64,000 bases of DNA from Roseiarcus sp963775575 (GTDB taxonomy: Bacteria > Pseudomonadota > Alphaproteobacteria > Rhizobiales > Beijerinckiaceae). The notes below the pieces were generated by a model. That model worked only from the letters and a program-made list of their open reading frames with translations. It was not told where the DNA came from and did not search any database. Shown piece after piece: positions 51,843 to 60,888 of this stretch. The position numbers and the translations under genes are program-made. The DNA lies in contig CAVZJG010000002.1 in assembly GCA_963775575.1 (NCBI GenBank), positions 1,736,001 through 1,800,000 of the forward strand. The letters are read 5' to 3'. The first letter of the stretch is position 1. Each line of letters starts with the position of its first letter.

Positions 51843-52556
51843 TTGGCGCCGATCCGCCTCATCTGTCTCGACGCCGACGACACGCTGTGGGAGCACGAGA
51901 GCTACTTTCGCCTGTCCGCCCAGCGCTTCGTCGAATTGCTCGAGCCTTTCGCGGCCGCCGCGTTTTCGCAAGAGCGGCTGATCGCGATCGAGCGCCGGAA
52001 CCTCGGCCTCTATGGCTACGGCGTGAAAGGCTTCACGCTTTCGATGCTGGAGACGGCGCTGGAGATCGCCGGCGATCGCCTGTCGGCGGCGACGACACGA
52101 GCCGTTCTGGCCGTGGGCCGCGACCTGATGCGGCATCCGATCCATCTCATCGACGGCGTGGCCGAGGCTCTGGGCCGCCTGGCCGAGAAGGGAACGCTGG
52201 CGTTGATCAGCAAAGGCGACCTGTTCGACCAGGAATCCAAGCTCGCGGCGTCGGGCATCGGCGATCGGTTCTCCGGCGTCGAAATCGTCAGCGAGAAGTC
52301 CGCCGAGACCTACCGCCGCCTGTTCGCCCGCTACGGCGTCAAGCCGGACGAAGCGGTGATGGTCGGCAATTCGCTGCGCTCCGACATCTTGCCCGCTCTG
52401 GAAGCCGGCGCTTACGCGGCGCTTGTCCCCCATCGGCTCGTCTGGGCGCATGAACGCGCCGAGACGCCGCCGGCGCAGCCGCGCTTTCGGCAGTTGGCGT
52501 CCCTTGCCGAGCTTCCCGGCTGGCTCGACGAAATCGCCGCCGCCGCCCGAATTTGA
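51843..52556 (+). CDS. HAD-family hydrolase
   Basis: A 237-residue phosphatase-like enzyme. Motif I DADDTLWEHES (nucleophile and acid Asp), motif II LALISKGD, motif III Lys in VSEKSAETYRRLF, and motif IV MVGNSLRSDILPALEAGAYA. The TTG at 51843 has GAGG upstream and places motif I right at the N-terminus as in relatives; a GTG at 51726 inside the rhomboid gene would add 39 residues. Substrate not known. Confidence 0.88.
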   Translation: MAPIRLICLDADDTLWEHESYFRLSAQRFVELLEPFAAAAFSQERLIAIERRNLGLYGYGVKGFTLSMLETALEIAGDRLSAATTRAVLAVGRDLMRHPIHLIDGVAEALGRLAEKGTLALISKGDLFDQESKLAASGIGDRFSGVEIVSEKSAETYRRLFARYGVKPDEAVMVGNSLRSDILPALEAGAYAALVPHRLVWAHERAETPPAQPRFRQLASLAELPGWLDEIAAAARI

Positions 52557-52709
52557 CTTCCCCCTTTCGGCCGCCTAAGACCCGCGCCGATCTTCGTCAG
52601 GTTCTCGCCTCGTCGATTTGAGCCGTCTGTCCCCTCGAGGCCAGCGGTCCCCGTCCGGCAGCGCGTCGCGCCCCCGGGCGTTTTTCGCGTTGGGGCTTGG
52701 CGAAGAGGG

Positions 52710-52783
52710 GCAGTAGGCAATAGGCAGTAGGCAGTCGGTCGCCCAGCACTCACTGCCTACTGCCTACTGCCTACTGCCCCTTC
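52710..52783. repeat. Inverted array of the heptamer CAGTAGG upstream of ffh
   Basis: GGGGCAGTAGGCAATAGGCA with further copies (52708-52738) and its inverse ACTGCCTACTGCCTACTGCC (52753-52780) form a long hairpin of 7-bp tandem units around a short non-repeated centre. Lies 20 bp before the ffh ATG, so it should be in the ffh leader RNA. Confidence 0.85.
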
Positions 52784-52805
52784 TTCCGACCCTTGGAGCG
52801 CGCCC

Positions 52806-54341
52806 ATGTTCGAGAGCCTTTCGGAAAAGCTCTCCGGCATATTGGACAAACTGACCGGCCGCGGCGCCCTCTCCGAGGACGACGTCAACGCCGCGATGCG
52901 CGAAGTGCGCCGCGCGCTCATCGAGGCGGACGTGGCGCTCGAGGTCGTGCGCTCGTTCATCGACCGCACCCGGACGAAGGCGGTCGGCGCGGCGGTGATC
53001 AAGTCGGTCAAGCCCGGCCAGATGGTCGTCAAGATCGTCCACGACTCGCTGGTCGAAACCTTGGGCCGCGAGTCGCAGGCGATCGATCTCGACGCGCCGG
53101 CGCCGGTGGCGATCATGCTGGTCGGCCTGCAAGGCGCGGGCAAGACGACGACCGCCGCCAAGATCGCCAAGCGCCTGACCGAGCGCAACAAGGCCAAAGT
53201 GCTGATGGCCTCGCTCGACGTGAAGCGCCCGGCCGCCCAGGAGCAGCTCGCGGCGCTCGGCCGCCAGGTCGGCGTCGAGACCCTGCCGATCGTGGCGGGC
53301 CAAGGCCCGGCGGCGATCGCGCGCCGCGCCGCGAGCGTCGCGCGCCTGCAGGGCTTCGATGTGGTGCTGCTCGACACGGCGGGGCGCGGCCATATCGACG
53401 AGCCGCTGATGGCCGAGATGGCCGAAATCCGCGACGCCGCCAAGCCGCACGAAATTCTGCTGGTCGCCGACGCGCTCACCGGCCAGGACGCGGTCAATCT
53501 CGCCAAGAATTTCGACGCGCGCGTCGGCGTCACCGGCATCGTGCTGACCCGCGTCGACGGCGACGGGCGCGGCGGCGCGGCGCTGTCGATGCGCGCGGTC
53601 ACGGGAAAGCCGATCAAGCTCATCGGCGTCGGCGAAAAGATGGACGCGCTGGAGGAGTTTCATCCCCAGCGCCTCGCCGACCGCATTCTCGGCATGGGCG
53701 ACATCGTCGGCCTGGTCGAGAAGGCGGCCGAGGCGATCGACGCCGAGCAGGCGGCCAAGATGGCCGAGAAGATGCGCAAAGGCGCCTTCGACCTCGCCGA
53801 CCTCTCCGAACAGCTCGCCCAGATCGAAAAGCTGGGCGGCATGGGCGGCGTCATGGGGATGCTGCCGGGCGTCGCCAAGCTCAAGGACCAGCTCGCTTCC
53901 GCCCATTTCGACGACAAGGCGGTCAAGCGCCAGCGCGCGATCATCTCCTCGATGACGCCCCGGGAGCGGCGCAATCCCGACCTGCTCAAGGCCTCGCGCA
54001 AGAAGCGCATCGCCGCCGGCGCCGGGGTCGGCGTCGAAGCGGTCAACCGCCTGCTCAAGCAGCACCGCCAGATGGCCGACATGATGAAGGCGATGGGCGC
54101 TTCGGCCGGCAAGCGCGGCATGATGGGCCAGCTCGGCCAGATGATGGGCTTCGGCGGCGGCCCGCCGATGCCGAGCCCGGAGGAATTGGAGTCGATGCGC
54201 AAACAATCCGGCGGCGCCGGCGCGCCGCCTTCCGGCATTCCCGCCGCGCCGCCGCCGGGCGCGTTCAATCTTCCCCCCCAATTCCCCGGACTGCCCGGCC
54301 TCGGCCGCAGCTTCGATCCATTCGGAGGGAAGAAGAAATGA
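52806..54341 (+). CDS. ffh: Signal recognition particle protein Ffh
   Basis: SRP54 GTPase that binds 4.5S RNA and signal sequences. 511 residues: N domain (1-85), G domain with GLQGAGKTTTAAKIAKRL, DVKRPAAQEQL, DTAGRGHIDEPLM and TRVDGDGRGGAALS, and a Met-rich M domain (about 330-450, including MTPRERRNPDLLKASRKKRI). The extended Pro/Gly tail is longer than in E. coli. First gene of the ffh-rpsP-rimM unit. Confidence 0.96.
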   Translation: MFESLSEKLSGILDKLTGRGALSEDDVNAAMREVRRALIEADVALEVVRSFIDRTRTKAVGAAVIKSVKPGQMVVKIVHDSLVETLGRESQAIDLDAPAPVAIMLVGLQGAGKTTTAAKIAKRLTERNKAKVLMASLDVKRPAAQEQLAALGRQVGVETLPIVAGQGPAAIARRAASVARLQGFDVVLLDTAGRGHIDEPLMAEMAEIRDAAKPHEILLVADALTGQDAVNLAKNFDARVGVTGIVLTRVDGDGRGGAALSMRAVTGKPIKLIGVGEKMDALEEFHPQRLADRILGMGDIVGLVEKAAEAIDAEQAAKMAEKMRKGAFDLADLSEQLAQIEKLGGMGGVMGMLPGVAKLKDQLASAHFDDKAVKRQRAIISSMTPRERRNPDLLKASRKKRIAAGAGVGVEAVNRLLKQHRQMADMMKAMGASAGKRGMMGQLGQMMGFGGGPPMPSPEELESMRKQSGGAGAPPSGIPAAPPPGAFNLPPQFPGLPGLGRSFDPFGGKKK

Positions 54342-54432
54342 GGGAAGCGCGAACCCCTTCCCCCCCAGGGAGAGAAGGGGCGCCGCGGCGGCGAGCGCCA
54401 CGAATTCAAATTTTCACTGGAAGGGAAATGAA

Positions 54433-54798
54433 ATGTCGCTGAAAATCCGTCTCTCTCGCGCCGGCGCCAAGAAGCGCCCGTTCTACCGCATCGTCGTCGC
54501 CGACGCGCGCATGCCGCGCGACGGCCGCTTCGTCGAGAAGATCGGCGCCTTCGATCCCCTCAAGCCCAAGGAGGACGCGACGCGCCTCGTGCTCGACGCC
54601 GAAAAGGCCAAGGCCTGGCTCGCCAAGGGCGCCCAGCCGACCGACCGCGTGCTGCGCCTGCTCGACGGCCTCGGCCTCGCCAAGCGCGAGCCGCGCAACA
54701 ATCCCCAGAAGGCTCAGCCGAGGAAGAAGACGCAGGAGCGCGCCGCCGCGGCCGCCGCCGCCGCCGCGAAGGCCGCCGCCGCCGCCCCCGGCGCCTGA
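54433..54798 (+). CDS. rpsP: 30S ribosomal protein S16
   Basis: A 121-residue ribosomal protein. MSLKIRLSRAGAKKRPFYRI and VVADARMPRDGRFVEKIGAF are the conserved core; the C-terminal ~35 residues form a Lys/Ala-rich extension usual in alphaproteobacteria. GGAAGGGAAATGAA upstream gives the ribosome-binding site. Between ffh and rimM. Confidence 0.96.
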   Translation: MSLKIRLSRAGAKKRPFYRIVVADARMPRDGRFVEKIGAFDPLKPKEDATRLVLDAEKAKAWLAKGAQPTDRVLRLLDGLGLAKREPRNNPQKAQPRKKTQERAAAAAAAAAKAAAAAPGA

Positions 54799-54809
54799 CC
54801 GCGCGCTCC

Positions 54810-55334
54810 GTGCCGAGCCCTGAGCGTCTCATTCTCCTCGGCGTCTTCGGCGCCGCGCGGGGCGTGCGCGGCGAGGTCCGAATCAAGTCCTTCACCGCGG
54901 ACCCCGAGGCGATCGGCGGCTACGGCGCGCTGACCGACAAGGCCGGCGCGCGCGCCTTCGCCTTCGAAGCGCTGCGCCCGCTCCGGGACGAAATGCTCGT
55001 CGCGCGCGTGAAGGGCGTCGCGACGCGCGAGGCGGCCGAGGCGCTGAACGGCGTCGAACTCTACGCCCGGCGCGAGCAATTGCCGCCGCCCGGCGAAGAC
55101 GAATTCTACTGCGACGACCTCGTCGGCCTCGCCGCGGTGACGCGCGAAGGCGCAAGCCTCGGCCGCGTCGTCGCCTTGAACAATTTCGGTGCCGGCGACA
55201 TTCTGGAGATCGCGCCGGAGGGCGGCGGCGACACGTTCATGCTGCCATTCACCCGGGCGGTCGCGGTCGAGATCGACTTCTCCGCCGGACGGATCGTGAT
55301 CGAACCGCCGCGCGAGGTCGAGGGGGCGGGATAG
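54810..55334 (+). CDS. rimM: Ribosome maturation factor RimM
   Basis: A 174-residue factor that binds S19 and helps mature the 30S subunit head. N-terminal RimM domain ILLGVFGAARGVRGEVRIKS and FTADPEAIGGYGALTDKAG, then the PRC-barrel with EDEFYCDDLVGLAA and MLPFTRAVAVEIDFSAGRI. GTG start at 54810. In most relatives trmD follows at once; here about 2.9 kb of mobile and extra DNA intervene. Confidence 0.95.
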   Translation: MPSPERLILLGVFGAARGVRGEVRIKSFTADPEAIGGYGALTDKAGARAFAFEALRPLRDEMLVARVKGVATREAAEALNGVELYARREQLPPPGEDEFYCDDLVGLAAVTREGASLGRVVALNNFGAGDILEIAPEGGGDTFMLPFTRAVAVEIDFSAGRIVIEPPREVEGAG

Positions 55335-55760
55335 GGCAGGGCGGGGCGATTGTTGTCGCCCTGGCGCGGCGCCATTTCCCGGCTGACTTGATGATTGCAA
55401 TCGCTTGCGACGCGGTTTTCCGCCGCACGGTCGGCAGGCCGGAGGGAATCGGCGGGAGCGACGATCCTTGCAACGATCGAAGGGCGATCGAAGGAGGCGG
55501 CGCTTGGCAAGCGCGCTCCGCGGCGGAGAGCCGATCGTTTGGCGAACACGGGCGCGGCGGCGCGATCCCGTAACCTGCGATCCCGCGATGCCTATGCCGG
55601 CGCACCGCACGAAAGACCCCGCAGGGTCGCGAGTTGGCCGCGATCCATGGGACGAATGCGACTCAGCGGCTGGGCGCTCGACACTCTTCCGTAGCGCAAT
55701 GCGGCATAAGGACGCACCGGCGCCGTTCACGGGCCCACGGCGACGGTTTAGACTGTTAGC
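55335..55760. other. About 425 bp between rimM and the ISNCY element
   Basis: No gene recognised; open frames are Arg/Pro-rich in all phases. The last part (55736-55754) is one copy of a 19-bp direct repeat, CACGGCGACGGTTTAGACT, found again just after the ISNCY element. Confidence 0.4.
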
Positions 55761-57230
55761 GCAACGTGAGAATGTCCCCTTTTAGCAACGTGAGAATGTC
55801 CCCTTTGGCGGTTGTGTCGGAGGGGCGTTTTCATGGTGGAGGGGATATTGGGGATGAGCGCTGTCGAGCGGCAACGGGCGTTTGTGGTTCGGCAAGTTTG
55901 CGAGGGTGTGCTTTCGCAGGTTGTTGCGGCGGAGCGGCTTTCGCTCGGGGTGCGGCAGGTCAAGCGGCTTGTGCGGGTTTGGCGGGCTCGGGGCGATCGG
56001 GGGCTGATTTCGCGCCAGCGGGGGCGGGTTTCGCCGCGGCGGATGGCGGCGGGGCTGCGCTCGCGGATCGCCGGGCTGTTGCGGGACAAATATCGTGATT
56101 TCGGCGCGACGCTGGCGGCCGAGAAGCTCGGCGAGCTGGAGGGGATCGCGGTGTCGCGCGAGTTCGTTCGCCGTTTGCAGATCGCTCTCGGGCTTTCGCG
56201 GGCGAAGCGGCGGCGGACGCGGCGGGTTCATCAGCCGCGCGAGCGGCGCCGGCGCTTTGGCGAACTGGTTCAAATCGACGGCAGCCCGCACGATTGGTTG
56301 GAGGGGCGCGGCCCGCGCTGCACGCTGATCGTGTTCGTCGACGACGCGACCAGCCGGTTGACGGCGCTGCAATTTGCGCCGAGCGAGACGACGAAGGCCT
56401 ATCTTGGCGCGCTGAAGGCGCATGTTCTCGCGCACGGGCTTCCGCTCGCCTTTTACAGCGACCGGCACGGCATCTTCCGCGTCAACGCCAAGGAAGCGGC
56501 CGGCGGCGACGGCCTGACCGAGTTCGGCCGGGTGGCCGAGCGCCTCGAGAATCGAGCTCATCCAGGCTTCGACGCCGCAAGCCAAGGGCCGGGTCGAGCG
56601 CGCCAATCAGACTTTGCAGGACCGGCTGGTCAAGGAGATGCGGCTGCGCGGGATATCGGACCTGGCGGCGGCGCAGGCCTTCGCGCCCGCGTTCATCGCG
56701 CTGTGGAACGCGAAGTTCGCCAGGCCGCCGCAAGACGCCTCATCGGCGCATCGGCCGTGGGCGGCGACGCCCGAGGCGCTCGACGAAGCCCTGGCGCGGC
56801 GCGAGGAGCGCACCCTGTCCAAAGCCCTGACCTTCAGCTGCGGCGGCAAACTCTATTGCATCAAGACGACCGGCCCCGGCGCGGCGCTGCGCGGCGCGCG
56901 CGTCACCCTCCATCACTTCGTCGATGGCCAGATGCGCGTCGCCTACAAGGGCCGCGCCTTGCCCTACACCCATTTCAAGACCCGGCCCGGCCCCGAGCCC
57001 GCCGAGGATGAAAAGACCCTCGATGCGCGCCTCGACGCCATCATCGCCGCCAGCGCCGCCCGGCCGCGCGCCCAAACCGTCGTGGCGCAAGGGTGTGGAT
57101 AACGACGGGCTTCGCTACGGCGCTGTCGGGGCGCGCTCAGCCCGTCGTTGCCCACACCCACCCGACCCGCGGCAAAAGCCAAAAGGGGACATTCTCACGT
57201 TGCTGTAAGAGGGGACATTCTCATGTTGCG
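55761..57230 (+). mobile_element. ISNCY-type insertion sequence with doubled ends
   Basis: Left side carries two tandem copies of GCAACGTGAGAATGTCCCCT (55761 and 55786). Right side carries two inverted copies, AGGGGACATTCTCACGTTGC and AGGGGACATTCTCATGTTGC (57183-57230). Flanked by 19-bp direct repeats CACGGCGACGGTTTAGACT (55736-55754 and 57235-57253), much longer than usual target duplications. Encodes one transposase, frameshifted. Confidence 0.85.
55833..57102 (+). pseudogene. ISNCY-family transposase, +1 frameshift
   Basis: About 423 codons. N-terminal helix-turn-helix (VVAAERLSLGVRQVKRLVRV), then an rve-like DDE core with Asp in LVQIDGSPHDWLEGRGPRC and Asp in LAFYSDRHGIFRV. Near 56547 an extra base (CGCCTCGAGAATCGAG where CGCCTCGGAATCGAG is expected) shifts the frame; it resumes as IELIQASTPQAKGRVERAN (catalytic Glu). 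The C-terminal part runs to 57102 (GKLYCIKTTGPGAALRGARV). ATG 55833 has GGAGGGG upstream. Confidence 0.85.
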
Positions 57231-57480
57231 TTGACACGGCGACGGTTTAGACTTGCCGAGAGTACCAACCAGAGCGAGCATGGGGCCGAAGTCGGCGGCT
57301 GTTTTGGCCAACAGCAGGGGAGATTGTGTGGATAGCGCCCGTTGGCTGAGACACGGCTAATGCCGTGAGAAGGCGGTTTCGGCTATCGGTTGACGGTTGC
57401 GGCCGCGGCGGGATATCCGGGAAATTGAAATTGGGGGTTTAGCCGACTTCTTTCAAATTTGGCGCCGGGGGGCATCAGAC

Positions 57481-57948
57481 ATGCGCATTTGGGCAGCGTT
57501 CGGGTTGGCCTTCGTGTTGGCCGGCTGCGCGACCGTGACGCGGGGAACGACTGATCAAATGACCGTCACGTCCGATCCTTCGGGCGCGCGGGTGACCACG
57601 TCGCTCGCGCAATCGTGCGAGACGCCTTGTACCTTTACAGTCGGGCGAAAAGACGAGTTTGTCGTCACGATCACGGCTGATGGATACAAGACGCAGGAAA
57701 TCCCCGTCAAAACTCAGTTGGCCGGCGCTGGCGCGGCGGGCTTCGCGGGCAACGTCCTACTTGGCGGCGTCATCGGAATGGGCGTCGATGCGGCGACGGG
57801 CTCCACTTTGGAGCACGTGCCAAACCCCGTCCACGCTCAGCTTGAACCGATCGAACCTGAGACCAAGGCCAAAACCAAGCAGAAAAAGCCGTCGCCCGAA
57901 GTGGGCGTCGCGCCTCCCATTCCCGACCAAGCCCCGCTGACTCAATAG
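57481..57948 (+). CDS. Small PEGA-like lipoprotein
   Basis: A 155-residue lipoprotein with a signal peptide and lipobox (FVLAGC, Cys near residue 17). It has a PEGA-type beta domain (VTSDPSGARVTTSLAQSCET and FVVTITADGYKTQEIPVKTQ), a Gly-rich hydrophobic segment (AGFAGNVLLGGVIGMGVDA), and a Pro/Lys/Glu tail. Cell-envelope located, function unknown. It lies between the ISNCY element and trmD. Confidence 0.82.
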   Translation: MRIWAAFGLAFVLAGCATVTRGTTDQMTVTSDPSGARVTTSLAQSCETPCTFTVGRKDEFVVTITADGYKTQEIPVKTQLAGAGAAGFAGNVLLGGVIGMGVDAATGSTLEHVPNPVHAQLEPIEPETKAKTKQKKPSPEVGVAPPIPDQAPLTQ

Positions 57949-58271
57949 CCGTGCGCCGACCGCCGCGACAAAGTGACGTGCGGGGCATCGCGGGGAGATG
58001 ATACGAACTGCGTCATATCGTTGGTCAGCTATGTTCGTCTCTCGGTGACATGGTCGCGAATTCTCGCGATCGGTCCAAGTCGGTGTGATCGCAATCCCGC
58101 CGCCCCACCGCGCCGCACGCTGCCCCCGCCGTCGCCGTGAACCCCTAAACCACGCCGGCTTTCGCGGCGTAGGGTGGCGCAGCCTGCCGCTGGAGCGCGC
58201 AACGATCCGGCCGCCGCCCGCCCGCCGCCCCCCGCCTTTACGGATCGCCAGGCCGGCCTTAGGACCATCCG
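57949..58271. other. Intergenic region before trmD
   Basis: About 320 bp without a recognisable gene. As rimM is now 2.9 kb away, trmD probably needs a promoter here. No consensus is clear by eye. Confidence 0.35.
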
Positions 58272-58946
58272 ATGTTCGCCGCCACGATCCTCACCCTGTT
58301 CCCGGAAATGTTCCCCGGCCCGCTCGGCTTGTCGCTGGCGGGCGACGCGCTCAAGCGCGGCTTGTGGTCGCTCACGGCGCGCGACATTCGCGAGCATGGG
58401 CTCGGGCGCCATCGCGCCGTCGACGACACGCCGGCCGGCGGCGGGCCGGGCATGGTGATGCGCGCCGATGTGCTCGCGGCGAGCCTCGACGCAGCGCTTG
58501 CCCCCGACGATCCGCGCCCGCGCCTGATCATGAGCCCGCGCGGCGCGCGGCTCACCCAAGCCCAAGCGCGCGCCTGGGCCGCCGGCCCCGGCCTCGTCAT
58601 CGTCTGCCCGCGTTTCGAGGGCGTCGACGAGCGCCTAATCGAGGCGCGCGCTCTGACCGAAGTGTCGATCGGCGATTACGTGCTTTCCGGCGGCGAGATC
58701 GCCGCGCTGGCGATTCTCGACGCCTGCGTGCGGCTGATTCCGGGTGTGATGGGCAAGACCGAATCGGGCGACCAGGAGAGTTTCGAGGCCGGCCTGCTCG
58801 AATATCCGCATTACACCCGCCCGCGCGAATGGGAGGGGCGCGCCATTCCGGACGTCCTGCTGTCGGGCGATCACGCTCGAATCGAGAAATGGCGGCGCGA
58901 GGAGGCGCTGCGGATCACCCGGGAGCGCAGGCCGGATTTGGCGTGA
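58272..58946 (+). CDS. trmD: tRNA (guanine-N1-)-methyltransferase TrmD
   Basis: Methylates G37 of tRNAs, preventing frameshifts. 224 residues: FAATILTLFPEMFPGPLGLS, DTPAGGGPGMVMRADVL (knot region), GLVIVCPRFEGVDERLIEAR and LSGGEIAALAILDACVRLIP (SAM-binding trefoil knot), and a C-terminal domain ending RPDLA. Complete and apparently active. Confidence 0.95.
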   Translation: MFAATILTLFPEMFPGPLGLSLAGDALKRGLWSLTARDIREHGLGRHRAVDDTPAGGGPGMVMRADVLAASLDAALAPDDPRPRLIMSPRGARLTQAQARAWAAGPGLVIVCPRFEGVDERLIEARALTEVSIGDYVLSGGEIAALAILDACVRLIPGVMGKTESGDQESFEAGLLEYPHYTRPREWEGRAIPDVLLSGDHARIEKWRREEALRITRERRPDLA

Positions 58947-58961
58947 GCGGCGCTCGGCGCT

Positions 58962-59852
58962 TCAGCGCGTCGGCGCCGGACGGTCGCCGCGATAGTCGTA
59001 GAAGCCGCGCTGCGTCTTGCGCCCCAGCCAGCCCGCCTCGACGTATTTGACCAGCAGCGGGCACGGCCGGTACTTGGAATCGGCGAGGCCCTCGTGCAGC
59101 ACCTGCATCACGCCGAGGCAGGTGTCGAGGCCGATGAAATCGGCCAGTTGCAGCGGCCCCATCGGGTGATTGGCGCCCAGCCGCATCGCGGTGTCGATCG
59201 CTTCGACCGAGCCGACGCCCTCGTAAAGAGTGTAGATCGCCTCGTTGATCATCGGCAGCAGAATGCGATTGACGATGAAGCCGGGGAAATCCTCGGACAT
59301 CGTCGGGGTCTTGCCGAGCCGCGCGACGAACGCCTTGGCGGTCTCGAAAGTCTCGTCCGTCGTCGCGATGCCGCGGATCAGTTCGACCAACTGCATGCGC
59401 GGCGCCGGATTCATGAAATGGATGCCGATGAAGCGTTCGGGGTGGGCGGTGACGGAGGCCAGACGGGTGATCGAAATCGACGAGGTGTTCGAGGCGACGA
59501 TCGTTTCCGCTCTCACGAACGGGCGCAGGGCGGCGAACACCTTGCGCTTGACGTCCTCGCTCTCGGTCGCCGCTTCGACGATGAGATCGCAGTCGGCGAA
59601 TGCGCCGTAATCGCCGGCGACGCCGATTCGCGCCAGCGCCGCCTGGCGGCCGGCCTCGTCGAGCTGCCCCTTGGCGATCTGGCGCGACATGTAGCCGTTG
59701 GTCGTCGCCAGCGCCGCCTTGACCCGCTCTTCCGCAACGTCGTTGATCAGAACGTCCATCCCGGCCTGCGCGCACACCAGCGCGATGCCGGCGCCCATCT
59801 GTCCCGCGCCGACGACGCCGACTTTGTTGATCGAGAGCGCCATTCTTGTCAT
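58962..59852 (-). CDS. 3-hydroxyacyl-CoA dehydrogenase (3-hydroxybutyryl-CoA type)
   Basis: A 296-residue NAD-dependent enzyme of beta-oxidation or butanoate/PHB metabolism. Rossmann start KVGVVGAGQMGAGIALVCAQ, catalytic His in FIGIHFMNPAPRMQLVELI, SEDFPGFIVNRILLPMINEA, and C-terminal LADFIGLDTCLGVMQVLHEG. Full length. ATG 59852 or ATG 59843 could start it. Next to etfA/etfB, suggesting shared work in fatty-acid oxidation. Confidence 0.93.
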   Translation of the reverse strand: MTRMALSINKVGVVGAGQMGAGIALVCAQAGMDVLINDVAEERVKAALATTNGYMSRQIAKGQLDEAGRQAALARIGVAGDYGAFADCDLIVEAATESEDVKRKVFAALRPFVRAETIVASNTSSISITRLASVTAHPERFIGIHFMNPAPRMQLVELIRGIATTDETFETAKAFVARLGKTPTMSEDFPGFIVNRILLPMINEAIYTLYEGVGSVEAIDTAMRLGANHPMGPLQLADFIGLDTCLGVMQVLHEGLADSKYRPCPLLVKYVEAGWLGRKTQRGFYDYRGDRPAPTR

Positions 59853-59942
59853 CCCCAGGCGACGGAGCCCGCGCCAAGAGCGCGGATCATAGACGAGCGC
59901 GCCGGCGCGTCCAGAGCGGATCGGCCCCGCCGCGCCGAAACT

Positions 59943-60886
59943 TCACCGGCCGATCTTCGCCAGCTCCCGCGCCAATTCGGGCAGCGCCGTGTGGAGGTCG
60001 GCGACCAGGCCATAGTCGGCGACGCGGAAAATCGGCGCGTCTTCGTCCTTGTTGATCGCGACGATGACCTTGGAGTCCTTCATCCCCGCCAGATGCTGGA
60101 TCGCCCCCGATATGCCGACCGCGATATAGAGATCGGGCGCCACCGCCTTGCCGGTCTGGCCGACTTGCCAGTCGTTGGGGGCGTAGCCCGCGTCGACCGC
60201 GGCGCGCGAAGCGCCGATCGCGGCGCCGAGCCTGTCGGCGAGCGGCTCGATCAGGAGCCTGAAGTTCTCCGCGTTCTGCAGCCCGCGCCCGCCGGTAATG
60301 ACGATCTTGGCCGAGGTCAGCTCCGGCCGATCCAAGGTCGCCAGCGTTTCGCCGGCGAAAGTCGACAGGCCCGGATCGGCGGCCGCGGCGACCGGCTCGA
60401 TCGGCGCGTCGCCGCCCTCGGGCGTCGCGGCGAACGCGGCGGCGCGCACCGTCGCGACGATCTTCGCGTCGCTCGCTTGCACCGTCTGGATCGCGGCGCC
60501 GGCGTAGATCGGCCGTTCGAACGTGTCGGCCGAGACGACCTTGACGATATCGGAGACCTGCATCACGTCGAGCAGCGCCGCCGCGCGCGGCAGCGCGTTC
60601 TTGGCATAGGGGCTCGAGGCGGCCAGGATCGCCGTATAATCGGGCGCCAGGGCGACGATCAGCGCGGCGAGCGGTTCGGCGAGGCCGTGCTGGTAGAGGG
60701 AAGCGTCGGCGACGCGCACCCGCGCGACGCCGGAAAGCCTGGCCGCCGCCGCCGCCGCGCCGGCGACGCTCGCGCCCGCCACCAGAATATCGACGGGGCG
60801 CCCAGTTGCAGCGCGGCGGTCAACGCGCGCGCAGTCAGGTCGCTCAAACGACCGTTCGCGGCCTCGGCCAGCAGCAGGGTCGCCAT
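59943..60886 (-). pseudogene. etfA: Electron transfer flavoprotein alpha subunit, -1 frameshift
   Basis: Binds FAD and AMP with EtfB and passes electrons from acyl-CoA dehydrogenases to the quinone pool. The N-terminus reads MATLLLAEAANGRLSDLTAR in one frame. The rest (VAGASVAGAAAAAARLSGVA ... FAD domain IVITGGRGLQNAENFRLLIE, TGKAVAPDLYIAVGISGAIQ) is in another. One base is missing near 60803, where GGCGCCCCGTCGAT should have one more G. Total span 944 bp is one short of a multiple of three. Gene otherwise complete. Confidence 0.9.
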
Positions 60887-60888
60887 CG

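Noticed and set aside
49052..51883. A 943-codon open frame on the minus strand opposite ugd and the rhomboid gene
   Set aside because: It is the complement of two well-conserved genes; composition (Arg, Asp, Gly-rich) is typical of antisense frames in high-GC DNA and no family motif is seen. The same applies to long antisense frames at 7.2-9.4, 9.3-11.1 and 59.1-61.1 kb.
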